In this document: positions 32,797 through 41,400 of the stretch, piece after piece | Layout of the letters: each line of letters opens with the position of its first letter | How positions within the stretch are numbered: position 1 is the first letter of the stretch | Assembly: GCF_035916875.1 (NCBI RefSeq) | Contig: NZ_JAXUHN010000047.1 | Span: 1 to 41,489, forward strand | Reading direction: 5' to 3' | Source: Methylomicrobium sp035916875 | Lineage (GTDB): Bacteria > Pseudomonadota > Gammaproteobacteria > Methylococcales > Methylomonadaceae | Length of the DNA: 41,489 nucleotides | The notes under the pieces: model-generated | Told to the model about the DNA's origin: nothing | The model's database searches: none | What the model saw: only the letters and a program-made list of their open reading frames with translations | Made by a program: the position numbers and the translations under genes

Positions 32797-34407
32797 TCAG
32801 GCGACGGCCTGAGGTTTTTTGCCGCGACCGTTGAGCACGACGTGAGCCTCATGTTTTTTCATCTTGTCCTTGCCGTGTAAATCGACTAACTGCACCGAAA
32901 TATTGTCGTCCGGCGCGGCGGCCAAGAAATCCTCGATCGTTTCGACAATATCGTGGTCAATGAACCCCGCCTTGCTCGCGTCGATCACGACCGTGCTATT
33001 CGCCTCGATGCGCAAAATAAACTTGCGCAGCAGTGCCTTGTTCAAAAACGAGACGTCCTTGTTCAGCGACAGCACATAATGCGAACCGTCCTGCGTCAAG
33101 GTGATCGCGGCATGGTAATTCGCCATGATCACGAAAATCATCCCGACCGCCATGCCGATCGCCATGCCTTCCAACAAGTCGGTCGCCAGAATCGCGCCGA
33201 CCGTAACCACGAAGGGCACAAACTGACTCAACCCTTTGCGGAAAAATTCCTTGAACAGCTTCGGTTTTGCCAATTTATAGCCGGTTTGCAGCAAAATCGC
33301 CGCCAAACAGGCCAAGGGAATATAGTTCAGGTATTGCGCGAAGAACAACAAGCTGATCAATAGGCACACGCCATGCACGAAACAGGCGATCCGGGTTCTT
33401 CCGCCCGCGTTGATGTTCGCGGAACTGCGCACGATCACGGCGGTGATCGGCAAGCCGCCGATAAAGCCGCTGATCATGTTGCCGATGCCCTGCGCCCTCA
33501 GTTCGCGATTGGTCGGCGCGATGCGTTTCAACGGATCGAGTTTATCGACCGCTTCCAGGCTCAACAGGGTTTCCAGGCTCGCGATAATGGTCATTGTTAC
33601 CGCGACGGTATAAATCTGGCGATCGGCGAGAAAACTCCAATCTGGGAATACAAACTGATCGAAAAGCGCGGTCGGATGATCCAAAACAGGTAAAGTTACC
33701 ATGTGTTTTGGGTTGTTGACCGCCCATTCCGGCGCAAATTTCATCGCGGTCAGATTATAAGCGACGCCCCAGGCCACCGCGACCAACGGCCCGGGAATCA
33801 AGGTGAAGAGCTTGCGCTTCTTGAACCAGGACAATTCCCAAATGATCATAATCAGCAGACCGACAGAACTGATCACGAGCGCGCCGGGCGAGATCGCTTT
33901 CAACGAGTCGAACAAGGCATACACACTCGAACCGGCCGTATCGGCCATATAGCTTTCGTCGCCCTCGAAACTCGCGTCGTAACCGGTCGCGTGCGGGAGC
34001 TGTTTCATGATCAGGATCAGACCGATCGCCGCCAGCATGCCTTCGATCACCGAGGCAGGAAAGAAGGAGGCAATGATGCCCGCCCGCAAAAAACCCAACA
34101 CCAATTGCAGAAAGCCCGCTATCACAAGAGCGGTCAGAAAGCCCTGAAAACTGCCGATCTTTTCGATCGCATTCAGAACGATCACGGTCAAACCGGCGGC
34201 GGGACCCGAAACGCTGAGCTGGGAGCCGCTCAGCCAGGCGACCACGAGACCGCCGATCAGGCCCGCGATCAGGCCGGAAAACAGCGGCGCGCCCGAAGCC
34301 ATCGCGATTCCCAGACAGAGTGGCAGCGCAACCAAAAAGACGACGATACCGGCGGGCACATCGCCCTTCAAATGGTCGGTATAATATTTGAGGTGTTTGT
34401 GTATCAT
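32797..34407 (-). CDS. SulP-family anion transporter
   Basis: An inner-membrane anion permease (536 aa) with about ten to twelve membrane segments: GIVVFLVALPLCLGIAMASG..., signature SGPAAGLTVIVLNAI (about 65-82), and a C-terminal STAS domain (about 440-525; TVVIDASKAGFIDHD). SulP proteins carry sulfate, bicarbonate or other anions, and several are sodium-coupled. The gene follows an NhaR-type regulator. This pairing points to Na+-linked transport such as Na+/bicarbonate symport, as an inference from context only. Confidence 0.9.
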   Translation of the reverse strand: MIHKHLKYYTDHLKGDVPAGIVVFLVALPLCLGIAMASGAPLFSGLIAGLIGGLVVAWLSGSQLSVSGPAAGLTVIVLNAIEKIGSFQGFLTALVIAGFLQLVLGFLRAGIIASFFPASVIEGMLAAIGLILIMKQLPHATGYDASFEGDESYMADTAGSSVYALFDSLKAISPGALVISSVGLLIMIIWELSWFKKRKLFTLIPGPLVAVAWGVAYNLTAMKFAPEWAVNNPKHMVTLPVLDHPTALFDQFVFPDWSFLADRQIYTVAVTMTIIASLETLLSLEAVDKLDPLKRIAPTNRELRAQGIGNMISGFIGGLPITAVIVRSSANINAGGRTRIACFVHGVCLLISLLFFAQYLNYIPLACLAAILLQTGYKLAKPKLFKEFFRKGLSQFVPFVVTVGAILATDLLEGMAIGMAVGMIFVIMANYHAAITLTQDGSHYVLSLNKDVSFLNKALLRKFILRIEANSTVVIDASKAGFIDHDIVETIEDFLAAAPDDNISVQLVDLHGKDKMKKHEAHVVLNGRGKKPQAVA

Positions 34408-34453
34408 GAGATTGACTCCATTTTATTGGGTGAGGCAATAGCAGCTTGCTATC

Positions 34454-34481
34454 TAGTATAACTTGTTTCGAATCGATACTA
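34454..34481. promoter_or_regulatory. Candidate regulator site upstream of sulP
   Basis: TAGTAT (34454-34459) and ATACTA (34476-34481) form an inverted pair around a TTCGAA palindrome in the gap between nhaR and sulP. LysR-type regulators bind such TN11A-like dyads. This could be the NhaR operator of sulP. Confidence 0.35.
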
Positions 34482-34514
34482 TAATCAAAAATTGAGTTTC
34501 CCCGATTTTCCGCT

Positions 34515-35417
34515 TTACGCGCTCTCTTTGAACAACCATTCGCCGGCTTTTTCGGCAATCGCCGTGACGGCCGGATGCGCGGTTTTACGCTGCACCGAAA
34601 TCGCATAATAACGGATGACTGCTTCTTCGACCGTTCCGATCGCGATCAATTCATGCTTTCTCTCGATCTCGGCGCTGATCGCGGTCGGCGCTGCGATCAC
34701 GCCGACGCCCGCCTGCGCGAATTCCTTCATCAATGCGCTGTCCTCGAATTCGCCGACGATCGCCGGATGAATGCGCCATTTGTCGAACCAGCGCTGCAAA
34801 TGCGTCCGGATGCCGGTGTTCGAGGCGGGCAGCAACAGCGGCGCATTATCGAGGCAAGACGGAAATTCGCCTTGCAAGCGTTCGGTCAATGCCGCCGCGG
34901 CGAAAATCGTCAGGCCCGATTCGCCCAAGGGATCGCAAGATCCGCGGAAATCGAGATCGGCGGCAATCGGGCTGTCTGAAATGACCAGATCGAGCTTGTG
35001 CAGCAACAAATCTGTAAGAAGGGCATCCAGATCGTTTTCGCGGCAATAAAAATGAATGGGTTCCGGAATATGCAAAGCCGGCTCCAGTAAGCGGTACGCA
35101 ATCGATTTAGGCACGACGTTGTCGATGCCGACCTTGAACGCGAGTGACGATTTCTTCGGCTGGTGGCGCACCGCATTTTGCAGTTCGCTGCCCAACGAAA
35201 AGATTTCATCCGCGTAGGACAACACCAGCCGTCCGGCATCGGTCAGCTCCAGATGCCGGCCGACTCGATCGAACAAGGTCACGCCCATCGAGTCTTCCAG
35301 GCAGCTCAATTGACCGCTGATCGTTTGCGGCGTCAAATGCAGCTGCGCGCTGGCCTTGACGATGCTCTTTTCCTTGGCGACCATCCAGAAATAGTGCAAA
35401 TGCTTGTAATTGATCAT
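34515..35417 (-). CDS. nhaR: LysR-family regulator, NhaR-like
   Basis: A DNA-binding activator of 300 aa with an N-terminal winged helix (about 5-65; YKHLHYFWMVAKEKSIVKAS and LTPQTISGQLSCLE). The opening matches NhaR (HYFW... LTPQTI), which senses Na+ and activates a Na+/H+ antiporter in E. coli. The effector domain follows (about 90-295). Here the downstream neighbour on the same strand is a SulP transporter instead of nhaA, 107 bp away. The ORF starts at 35417 (MINYKHLHYF). Confidence 0.88.
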   Translation of the reverse strand: MINYKHLHYFWMVAKEKSIVKASAQLHLTPQTISGQLSCLEDSMGVTLFDRVGRHLELTDAGRLVLSYADEIFSLGSELQNAVRHQPKKSSLAFKVGIDNVVPKSIAYRLLEPALHIPEPIHFYCRENDLDALLTDLLLHKLDLVISDSPIAADLDFRGSCDPLGESGLTIFAAAALTERLQGEFPSCLDNAPLLLPASNTGIRTHLQRWFDKWRIHPAIVGEFEDSALMKEFAQAGVGVIAAPTAISAEIERKHELIAIGTVEEAVIRYYAISVQRKTAHPAVTAIAEKAGEWLFKESA

Positions 35418-35954
35418 ATTTTGCTCTTTACACTGTAACGAAGAGAAAACAAAATTTATTATTGCACCGTTTCATGTCGGTCCACAGATTCATCACAGAG
35501 CAGAGTCGCTTTTACTCGATAAAACTGCGCGCCAGAAAAGTGCAAAACAGGTGTCATTTTGCTCAATAATAATATCGTATCGAAATAATTCGAAATAGAC
35601 GATTAAAATATCTTTTTTAATATCATATAGCGGCCACAAAAAACACAATACATCGTTTTTTTCGAATAAATGATCAAATATATTCTGCTTTCCAAATTTT
35701 GAGTTAGCCGCTAAATTTATCATTGGTCAATTAGGAAAGATTGGAGCACAGGATGCAGGCAAGTCAGAATCGAAGCTTTCTGCCCGCAGATCCATCCCTT
35801 TTTAGCGTATGTCGCGCGACGGGGTCTTTAATGCAAATCGATTTACCATGAACGATACGACATTCACCCCGTGCTTTGTCCCTCGGCGGCTGGATTAAAA
35901 AAACTCGGACAATCAGTTTCCAGGTTCGTATCAAAACCTCATTAGGTCTACTCG
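35418..35954. other. AT-rich intergenic stretch
   Basis: About 537 bp between the nhaR start (minus) and the next plus-strand gene. The left 330 bp are markedly AT-rich compared with the rest of the window; the only ORF (35493-35723, minus) reads as low-complexity hydrophobic sequence and I do not accept it as a gene. Promoters for both flanking genes must lie here. No RNA or repeat was recognised. Confidence 0.5.
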
Positions 35955-36413
35955 ATGAACAAATTGAATGAAGTTTTTATTAAAATTCAGCAACTTTCTT
36001 CACGCCAGCGTAGAGTCTGTTTCAGCTCCAGCCTGGTCGGCAGCTTGATTTTGCTGCCCGACCTCTATTTGGCCGGAGCGCACTATCTGCTGGAATTCCT
36101 GCATATCTTCTACGAATCGCTGTGCTTCATGTTCGAAGAGTTGATTGGGCACAGTCTCCATCTGAGCAAATACCATAGCCAGCTGATATTATTCTATGTG
36201 CAAGTCGCGATTATCGGCGGCGTGGCGTATAAGGTATGGCGGACGGCGCCAGGACTGTATCGTCGCGCCAAAGCCTATGTGCGTGCTTCCTATCAGCAAC
36301 TGCTCACCGACGGCAAGCAGTACTGGGCCGAAATGCCCAGCCGCAAACGGCTGAAAGTTTTGGCCGGTTGCGCGGCCGGCATGTTCGGCATTTATTTTTG
36401 GGTGACCAGCTGA
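35955..36413 (+). CDS. Membrane protein of unknown function
   Basis: I do not recognise this 152-aa protein. The N-terminal 25 residues are polar and basic (SSRQRRVCF). Two or three hydrophobic segments follow (about 25-55, 78-95 and a last one at 136-150, LAGCAAGMFGIYFWVTS), with a basic stretch between (RRAKAYVRASYQQL). It is probably an inner-membrane protein. The gene stands alone, 97 bp before pycA. Confidence 0.7.
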   Translation: MNKLNEVFIKIQQLSSRQRRVCFSSSLVGSLILLPDLYLAGAHYLLEFLHIFYESLCFMFEELIGHSLHLSKYHSQLILFYVQVAIIGGVAYKVWRTAPGLYRRAKAYVRASYQQLLTDGKQYWAEMPSRKRLKVLAGCAAGMFGIYFWVTS

Positions 36414-36510
36414 GTGTATCGGCTAAGAATCTGATATAGTGGCAGTTAGCCGTCAAAGACTTCCGTAATCTCTTAAACAACGCGAGTTTCTCCGCCGTCC
36501 AAGCCGTTTT

Positions 36511-37929
36511 ATGTTACGCAAAATCCTAATCGCGAACCGCGGTGAAATCGCGGTGCGCATCATCCGCGCCTGCGCAGAGATGGGCATCCGTTCGGTCGCG
36601 ATCTATTCCGAGGCCGACCGCTTTGCGCTGCATGTCAAAAAGGCCGACGAATCCTATTGCATCGGCAGCGAGCCGGTCGCGGGTTATCTGAATATCTATG
36701 CGCTGGTCAATCTGGCCGCGGCGACCGGCTGCGACGCGATCCATCCGGGCTACGGCTTTCTTTCCGAAAACGCGCAATTCGCCAAGGCCTGCGCCGAGCG
36801 CGGCCTGGTGTTCATCGGACCTTCGGCCGAGGTGATCGAACGGATGGGCGACAAGACCGAGGCGCGCAAGGCGATGATCGCGGCGGGACTGCCGGTCACG
36901 CCGGGTTCCGCCGGCAATCTGGACACGGTCGACGAGGCGCTCGAAGTCGCCGAAACGATCGGCTATCCGGTCATGCTGAAAGCGACATCGGGCGGCGGCG
37001 GGCGCGGCATCCGCCGCTGCGATACTCGCGATGAACTCCGGCGCAATTACGACCGGGTGATCTCCGAGGCCGGCAAGGCTTTCGGCCGGGCCGAAGCGTT
37101 TCTCGAAAAATGCATCGTGAATCCGCGCCATATCGAGGTACAGGTCTTGGCGGACAATCACGGCAACACGATCCATCTTTACGAACGCGACTGCTCGATC
37201 CAGCGCCGCAATCAAAAGCTGATCGAAATCGCGCCGTCGCCGCAGCTCGAGGAAGCGCAGCGCCAGTACATCGGCGGCCTCGCGGTGCTCGCTGCGAAGG
37301 CGGTCGGCTACACGAACGCCGGCACGGTCGAGTTCTTGCTCGACGATCAGGACCGCTTCTATTTCATGGAAATGAATACGCGCGTGCAGGTTGAGCACAC
37401 GATCACCGAGACGATCACCGGCGTCGATATCGTCGAGGAGCAGATCCGCGTCGCGGCCGGTTTGCCTCTGCGCTTCAAACAAGAAGAAATTCACCGGCGC
37501 GGCTTCGCGATCCAGTTCCGGATCAATGCCGAAGACCCGCAGAACAACTTTCTGCCGAGCTTCGGCCGCATTTCGCGCTATTACGCGCCGGGCGGCCCCG
37601 GCGTCAGGACCGATACCGCGATCTATACCGGCTACGAGATACCGCCCTACTACGATTCGATGCTCGCGAAGGTCATCGTCAGCGCATTGACCTGGGAGGA
37701 TGCGATCAAGCGCGGCGAACGGGCGCTGCGCGACATGGGCCTGTTCGGAATCAAGACCACGATACCCTATTATCTCGAAATCCTCCGTCATCCCGAATTC
37801 CGTTCCGGACAGTTCAATACCGGCTTCGTGGACAAACATCCGGAACTAATCAATTATTCGCACAAACCCCGGCCCGAAGTGCTGGCCAGCGTGATCGCTG
37901 CCGCGATGGCCGCGCATACCGGCCTGTGA
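36511..37929 (+). CDS. pycA: Pyruvate carboxylase subunit A (biotin carboxylase)
   Basis: ATP-dependent carboxylation of the biotin on PycB. The N-terminal MLRKILIANRGEIAVRIIRA, the ATP-grasp loop GGGGRG (161-166), and the EMNTRVQVEHTITE segment (287-300) are intact; Lys, Glu and Arg residues needed for biotin carboxylation are visible. Length 472 aa matches the separate A subunit of two-subunit pyruvate carboxylase rather than AccC of about 450. It is followed by an inserted element and then pycB on the same strand, and together they replenish oxaloacetate. Confidence 0.93.
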   Translation: MLRKILIANRGEIAVRIIRACAEMGIRSVAIYSEADRFALHVKKADESYCIGSEPVAGYLNIYALVNLAAATGCDAIHPGYGFLSENAQFAKACAERGLVFIGPSAEVIERMGDKTEARKAMIAAGLPVTPGSAGNLDTVDEALEVAETIGYPVMLKATSGGGGRGIRRCDTRDELRRNYDRVISEAGKAFGRAEAFLEKCIVNPRHIEVQVLADNHGNTIHLYERDCSIQRRNQKLIEIAPSPQLEEAQRQYIGGLAVLAAKAVGYTNAGTVEFLLDDQDRFYFMEMNTRVQVEHTITETITGVDIVEEQIRVAAGLPLRFKQEEIHRRGFAIQFRINAEDPQNNFLPSFGRISRYYAPGGPGVRTDTAIYTGYEIPPYYDSMLAKVIVSALTWEDAIKRGERALRDMGLFGIKTTIPYYLEILRHPEFRSGQFNTGFVDKHPELINYSHKPRPEVLASVIAAAMAAHTGL

Positions 37930-37938
37930 CCCATTAAT

Positions 37939-37970
37939 GTCCACGAAATACTCGAAAAGCACGAAAAAAT
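37939..37970 (+). repeat. Left inverted repeat of the GxxExxY unit
   Basis: Three 9-bp units of the type NNCACGAAA (CCACGAAAT, CTCGAAAAG-like, CACGAAAAA). It matches the complement of 38350-38381 at 26 of 32 positions. The ATG of the nuclease-like gene overlaps its last two bases. Confidence 0.7.
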
Positions 37971-38349
37971 GGATGGGGAAATTTGGTACAAAGAAGAATG
38001 TTACAAAATACAAGGTGCCGTGTTTGAGGTGTATCGGGAAATGGGTTGAGGTTTTCTTGAGTCGATTTATCAAGAGTGTATGGCAAGGGAACTGTCAAAA
38101 CGAGGGGTACCGTATTTTGAACACCCAGAACTGAGACTTTTTTACAAAGGCGATACGTTACGGCAGACCTATACTCCTGACTTTATTTGCTACGAGTCCA
38201 TCATTGTTGAAATAAAAGCGCTTTCCGCGACTACGGGAGCGCATAAGGCGCAGGTGTTGAATTATTTGAAAGGGACGAAAATGAGCTTGGGTTTGCTGGT
38301 CAACTTTGGCCACTACCCGAAAGCAACAGTTGAACGGATTGTGCTATGA
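37969..38349 (+). pseudogene. GxxExxY (PD-(D/E)XK-like) protein, interrupted by in-frame TGA
   Basis: Read from ATG at 37969, the product would be 126 aa: an opening with YKIQGAVFEVYREMG, then TGA at 38047-38049, then GFLESIYQE, which is the GxxExxY motif. A nuclease-like core with TPDFICYESIIVEIKA (PD...ExK) and AHKAQVLNYLK follows. Many family members have Cys where this TGA stands (GCGFLE), so a one-base change TGC/TGT to TGA explains it. The intact 3' part could be made from an internal ATG at 38080 (89 aa) without the motif. The protein ends 1 bp before the right repeat. Function of the family is unknown. Confidence 0.8.
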
Positions 38350-38381
38350 AATTTTTCGTGCCTTTTATGTTTTTCGTGGAC
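38350..38381 (-). repeat. Right inverted repeat of the GxxExxY unit
   Basis: The complement (GTCCACGAAAAACATAAAAG...) matches the left repeat at 26 of 32 positions and shows the same 9-bp CACGAAA periodicity. It begins directly after the stop codon of the nuclease-like gene. Confidence 0.7.
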
Positions 38382-38411
38382 AATGCGTAACATCAGTTAA
38401 AAGGTTTAACG

Positions 38412-40247
38412 ATGCAAAAAGTACATATTACCGACGTCATTCTGCGCGACGCGCATCAATCGCTGATCGCGACGCGCCTGCGTACCGAAGACATGCTGCC
38501 GGCCTGCGCGCAGCTCGACGAGATCGGCTATTGGTCGCTCGAATGCTGGGGCGGCGCGACCTTCGACGCCTGCCTCCGCTTCCTGAAGGAAGACCCCTGG
38601 GAGCGCCTCGCCAAGCTGAAAGCCGCGCTGCCGAGAACGCGTCTGCAAATGCTGCTGCGCGGGCAAAACCTGCTCGGCTACCGGCATTATTCGGACGATG
38701 TGGTCAGAGCCTTCGTGCAGCAGGCAGCAGAGACCGGCATCGACGTATTCCGTATCTTCGACGCGCTGAACGATGTCAGGAACCTCAAAACCGCGATCGA
38801 AGCGGTCAAGCAGAGCGGCAAGCATGCCCAAGGCACGATCTGTTACACGACCAGCCCGGTGCACGACACCCATAGCTTCGTCGCGCTCGCGAAGGACCTC
38901 TCAGAGCTCGGCTGCGACTCGATCGCGATCAAGGACATGGCGGGCCTTCTGACGCCTTATGCGACCAGCGAGCTGGTCAAGGCGCTGAAGGACGCGATCG
39001 ACCTGCCCTTGCACCTGCATTCGCACGCGACCTCTGGGCTTGCCGAAATGTGCCAGTTGAAGGCGATCGAAGCCGGCTGCCGGCACATTGACACGGCCCT
39101 GTCGTCCTGGGCCGGCGGCACCAGCCATCCGCCGACCGAAAGCCTGGTCACCGCACTGAAGGGTACTCCCTACGACACCGGCCTGAACCTCGATCATCTA
39201 AAGGAAGTGAACGACTATTTCGCCGGTGTGCGCAAGAAATACCGCCGCTTCGAGAGCGAATACACCGGCATCGACACCCAGGTGCATCTGTTTCAGGTGC
39301 CGGGCGGCATGATCTCGAATCTGGCCAACCAGTTGAAGGAACGGAACGCGCTTGACCGGATCGGCGAAGTCTACAAGGAGATTCCGGAAGTCCGGAAAGA
39401 CCTCGGCTACCCGCCGCTGGTGACGCCGACCTCGCAGATCGTCGGCACCCAGGCGGTGTTGAACGTGCTGACCGGCAAGCGCTATGAGACGATCACGAAC
39501 GAGGTTAAACGCTACCTGCAAGGCGGCTACGGCAAGGCGCCCGCGCCGGTCGATCCGGGCCTGCAAAAGCGCGCGATCGGCAGCGAAGAGCCGATCGACT
39601 GCCGTCCGGCCGATTTGCTGAAGCCCGAGCTCGAGCATCTGCGCGAGGCCATCGGCCACCTGGCCTTGAACGACCGGGACGTGTTGAGCTATGCGATGTT
39701 CCCGGAAGTCGGCAAGCAGTTTCTCGAACAACGCTCGTCCGGCGCTCTGACTCCGGAACCGCTCGAAATCGAGCCCACCCAGGCCGACGGCATCAAGAAG
39801 GCGCCGACCGAATTCAATGTTGCCCTGCACGGCGAGTCCTATCACGTGAAAGTCACCGGCGCCGGCCCTAAGAATCAGATGCTGCGCCATTTTTATTTCA
39901 TGGTCGACGGCGTGCCGGAAGAGATCGTCGTCGAAACGCTCGACGAAATCGTGCTCGACGGCGGCACCCAGGGCGCGGTCAAGAGCAATATCGCCAGCAA
40001 GCGCCGGCGGCCGACCGAGCCGGGCGATGTCGGCGTGCGCATGCCCTGCAATGTGCTCGAAGTGCTGGTCAAGGTTGGCCAAAAAGTCGACGCCGGCCAG
40101 GCCGTGCTGGTCACCGAGGCGATGAAGATGGAAACCGAAGTGACCGCGCCAATCGCCGGCACCGTGAAGGCGGTGCATGTGGTGAAGGGCGAACCCGCCA
40201 ACCCCGACGAAGTCTTGATCGAAATCACCCCACAAGAATCCGCTTGA
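38412..40247 (+). CDS. pycB: Pyruvate carboxylase subunit B (carboxyltransferase-biotin)
   Basis: A 611-aa protein with the DRE-TIM carboxyltransferase barrel (MQKVHITDVILRDAHQSLIA at the start, metal residue Asp in RDAHQ, IKDMAGLLTP loop, LHSHAT), a PYC-OadA region, and a biotinyl domain with EAMKMET near the end (Lys572). It transfers the carboxyl group to pyruvate to form oxaloacetate; the alternative is an oxaloacetate decarboxylase alpha subunit, but no sodium-pump subunits are nearby and pycA is upstream. The gene has AAAGG before the ATG. Its stop is 3 bp before the Sua5 start. Confidence 0.93.
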   Translation: MQKVHITDVILRDAHQSLIATRLRTEDMLPACAQLDEIGYWSLECWGGATFDACLRFLKEDPWERLAKLKAALPRTRLQMLLRGQNLLGYRHYSDDVVRAFVQQAAETGIDVFRIFDALNDVRNLKTAIEAVKQSGKHAQGTICYTTSPVHDTHSFVALAKDLSELGCDSIAIKDMAGLLTPYATSELVKALKDAIDLPLHLHSHATSGLAEMCQLKAIEAGCRHIDTALSSWAGGTSHPPTESLVTALKGTPYDTGLNLDHLKEVNDYFAGVRKKYRRFESEYTGIDTQVHLFQVPGGMISNLANQLKERNALDRIGEVYKEIPEVRKDLGYPPLVTPTSQIVGTQAVLNVLTGKRYETITNEVKRYLQGGYGKAPAPVDPGLQKRAIGSEEPIDCRPADLLKPELEHLREAIGHLALNDRDVLSYAMFPEVGKQFLEQRSSGALTPEPLEIEPTQADGIKKAPTEFNVALHGESYHVKVTGAGPKNQMLRHFYFMVDGVPEEIVVETLDEIVLDGGTQGAVKSNIASKRRRPTEPGDVGVRMPCNVLEVLVKVGQKVDAGQAVLVTEAMKMETEVTAPIAGTVKAVHVVKGEPANPDEVLIEITPQESA

Positions 40248-40249
40248 CG

Positions 40250-41251
40250 ATGAAACCTTTGCTTGCGGATGACGCCGCTCTCGACCTTGCCGCCGATCTC
40301 TTGCGCCGGGGGCGCCTGGTCGCCTTTCCGACCGAAACGGTTTACGGCCTGGGCGCCGACGCCTCGAACGCGGAGGCGGTCGGCCGCATCTTCGCGGCCA
40401 AGGGGCGCCCCGCCGATCATCCGTTGATCGTGCATATCACGGATGCTTCCTGCCTGACCGATTGGGCCGAGACCGTGCCCGAGACGGCCTGGCTGCTGGC
40501 CTGCCATTTCTGGCCCGGCCCCCTCGCGATGATCCTGAAAAAAAAGCCGCAGGTGCCGGATGCGGTGACCGGCGGCCAGCCGACCGTGGGCCTGCGCGTA
40601 CCGAACCATCCGGTCGCTTTGAGTCTGCTCAGAAAGTTCGGCGGCGGCATCGCCGCGCCTTCGGCGAACCGTTTCTGCAGGATCAGCCCGACTACGGCCC
40701 GGCATGTCGAGGAAGAACTCGGCGACAGCGTCGATCTGATTCTCGACGGCGGCCCCTGCGAGGTCGGCGTCGAATCGACGATCATCGATTTGAGCGGCGC
40801 CCGGCCGCGGCAGCTCCGGCCCGGCAGAATCACCCGCCAACAGATTGAAGCGCTGATCGGCGTACCCTTAGCGGTCGCGGCCAAGAGCGATGAAGCCCTC
40901 GATATCCGCGCGCCAGGCCTCTTGGCCGTGCATTACGCGCCGAGCACGATGGCGCTGTTATGCCGGGCCGATGAACTCTCGGCAACGCTCGCAGAACTGA
41001 ATGCGCAAGGCCGGCGCGTCGGCCTGATCGCATACCATCGGCCGATCCTCCCGCTGCATCTGGAACACATTCTGCACATGCCCGAAGCCGCGCACGACTA
41101 TGCGCAGGCGCTCTATGCGGCCTTACGCGAAATGGATAATCTCCGGTTCGATCTGATCGTGGTCGAGCAGCCGCCCGAGGGCGACGCCTGGCAGGCCGTC
41201 AACGACCGGCTGCGCAAGGCGACCGTGCCGGCATCGACTGTCTTTGGCTGA
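40250..41251 (+). CDS. Threonylcarbamoyl-AMP synthase, Sua5-type
   Basis: It makes L-threonylcarbamoyladenylate for the t6A base of tRNAs that read ANN codons. The YrdC/TsaC domain (about 1-190) has RRGRLVAFPTETVYGLGADA, KGRPADHPLIVHI and SANRFCRISPTTA; a C-terminal Sua5 domain follows (about 200-333). Length 333 aa supports the two-domain Sua5 form rather than the short TsaC. ATG at 40250 is 3 bp past the pycB stop; a TTG at 40244 is an alternative. Unlinked in function to pyc, but probably cotranscribed. Confidence 0.93.
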   Translation: MKPLLADDAALDLAADLLRRGRLVAFPTETVYGLGADASNAEAVGRIFAAKGRPADHPLIVHITDASCLTDWAETVPETAWLLACHFWPGPLAMILKKKPQVPDAVTGGQPTVGLRVPNHPVALSLLRKFGGGIAAPSANRFCRISPTTARHVEEELGDSVDLILDGGPCEVGVESTIIDLSGARPRQLRPGRITRQQIEALIGVPLAVAAKSDEALDIRAPGLLAVHYAPSTMALLCRADELSATLAELNAQGRRVGLIAYHRPILPLHLEHILHMPEAAHDYAQALYAALREMDNLRFDLIVVEQPPEGDAWQAVNDRLRKATVPASTVFG

Positions 41252-41282
41252 TTCATGTTTGTTACCGTGAAAATCGATTTAT

Positions 41283-41375
41283 GGTTCCCACGCTTTAGTG
41301 GAAACCCGCTCCAGGACGCTCAACGTCCCGAACCGCGGAGCGGTTTAGACTGCATTCCTACGTAGAGCGTCAATG
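41283..41375. repeat. GGTTCCCACGCT-type intergenic repeat
   Basis: Nested hairpins follow the Sua5 gene: GGTTCCCAC (41283-41291) with GTGGAAACC at its 3' side, CCGCTCC/GGAGCGG, and GGACG/CGTCC. This GTTCCCACGCT family is widespread between genes in several Gammaproteobacteria. It may help 3'-end formation. Confidence 0.6.
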
Positions 41376-41400
41376 CCATTAAGTTAAGAGAAGCTTCGCT

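Larger units (their letters stand above)
37939..38381 (+). mobile_element. Compact GxxExxY unit bounded by 32-bp inverted repeats
   Basis: A 443-bp unit fits exactly between inverted repeats and lies in the gap between pycA (stop 37929) and pycB (start 38412). Apart from the unit, the pycA-pycB gap would be about 39 bp. The 3-bp AAT flanks at 37936-37938 and 38382-38384 are suggestive of a target duplication but too short to be significant. No transposase is encoded, so mobility would need help or would be self-driven by the nuclease. Confidence 0.6.

Noticed and set aside
35493..35723. 76-aa minus-strand ORF in AT-rich DNA
   Set aside because: Composition-driven ORF with no ribosome-binding site or recognisable domain.
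36526..37839. Long minus-strand ORF of 437 aa opposite pycA
   Set aside because: It is the antisense shadow of a clear biotin-carboxylase gene in GC-rich codons; its translation is Arg/Asp-rich and family-less.
39198..40235. Minus-strand ORF of 345 aa opposite pycB
   Set aside because: Antisense shadow of the carboxyltransferase gene, with no recognisable domain.
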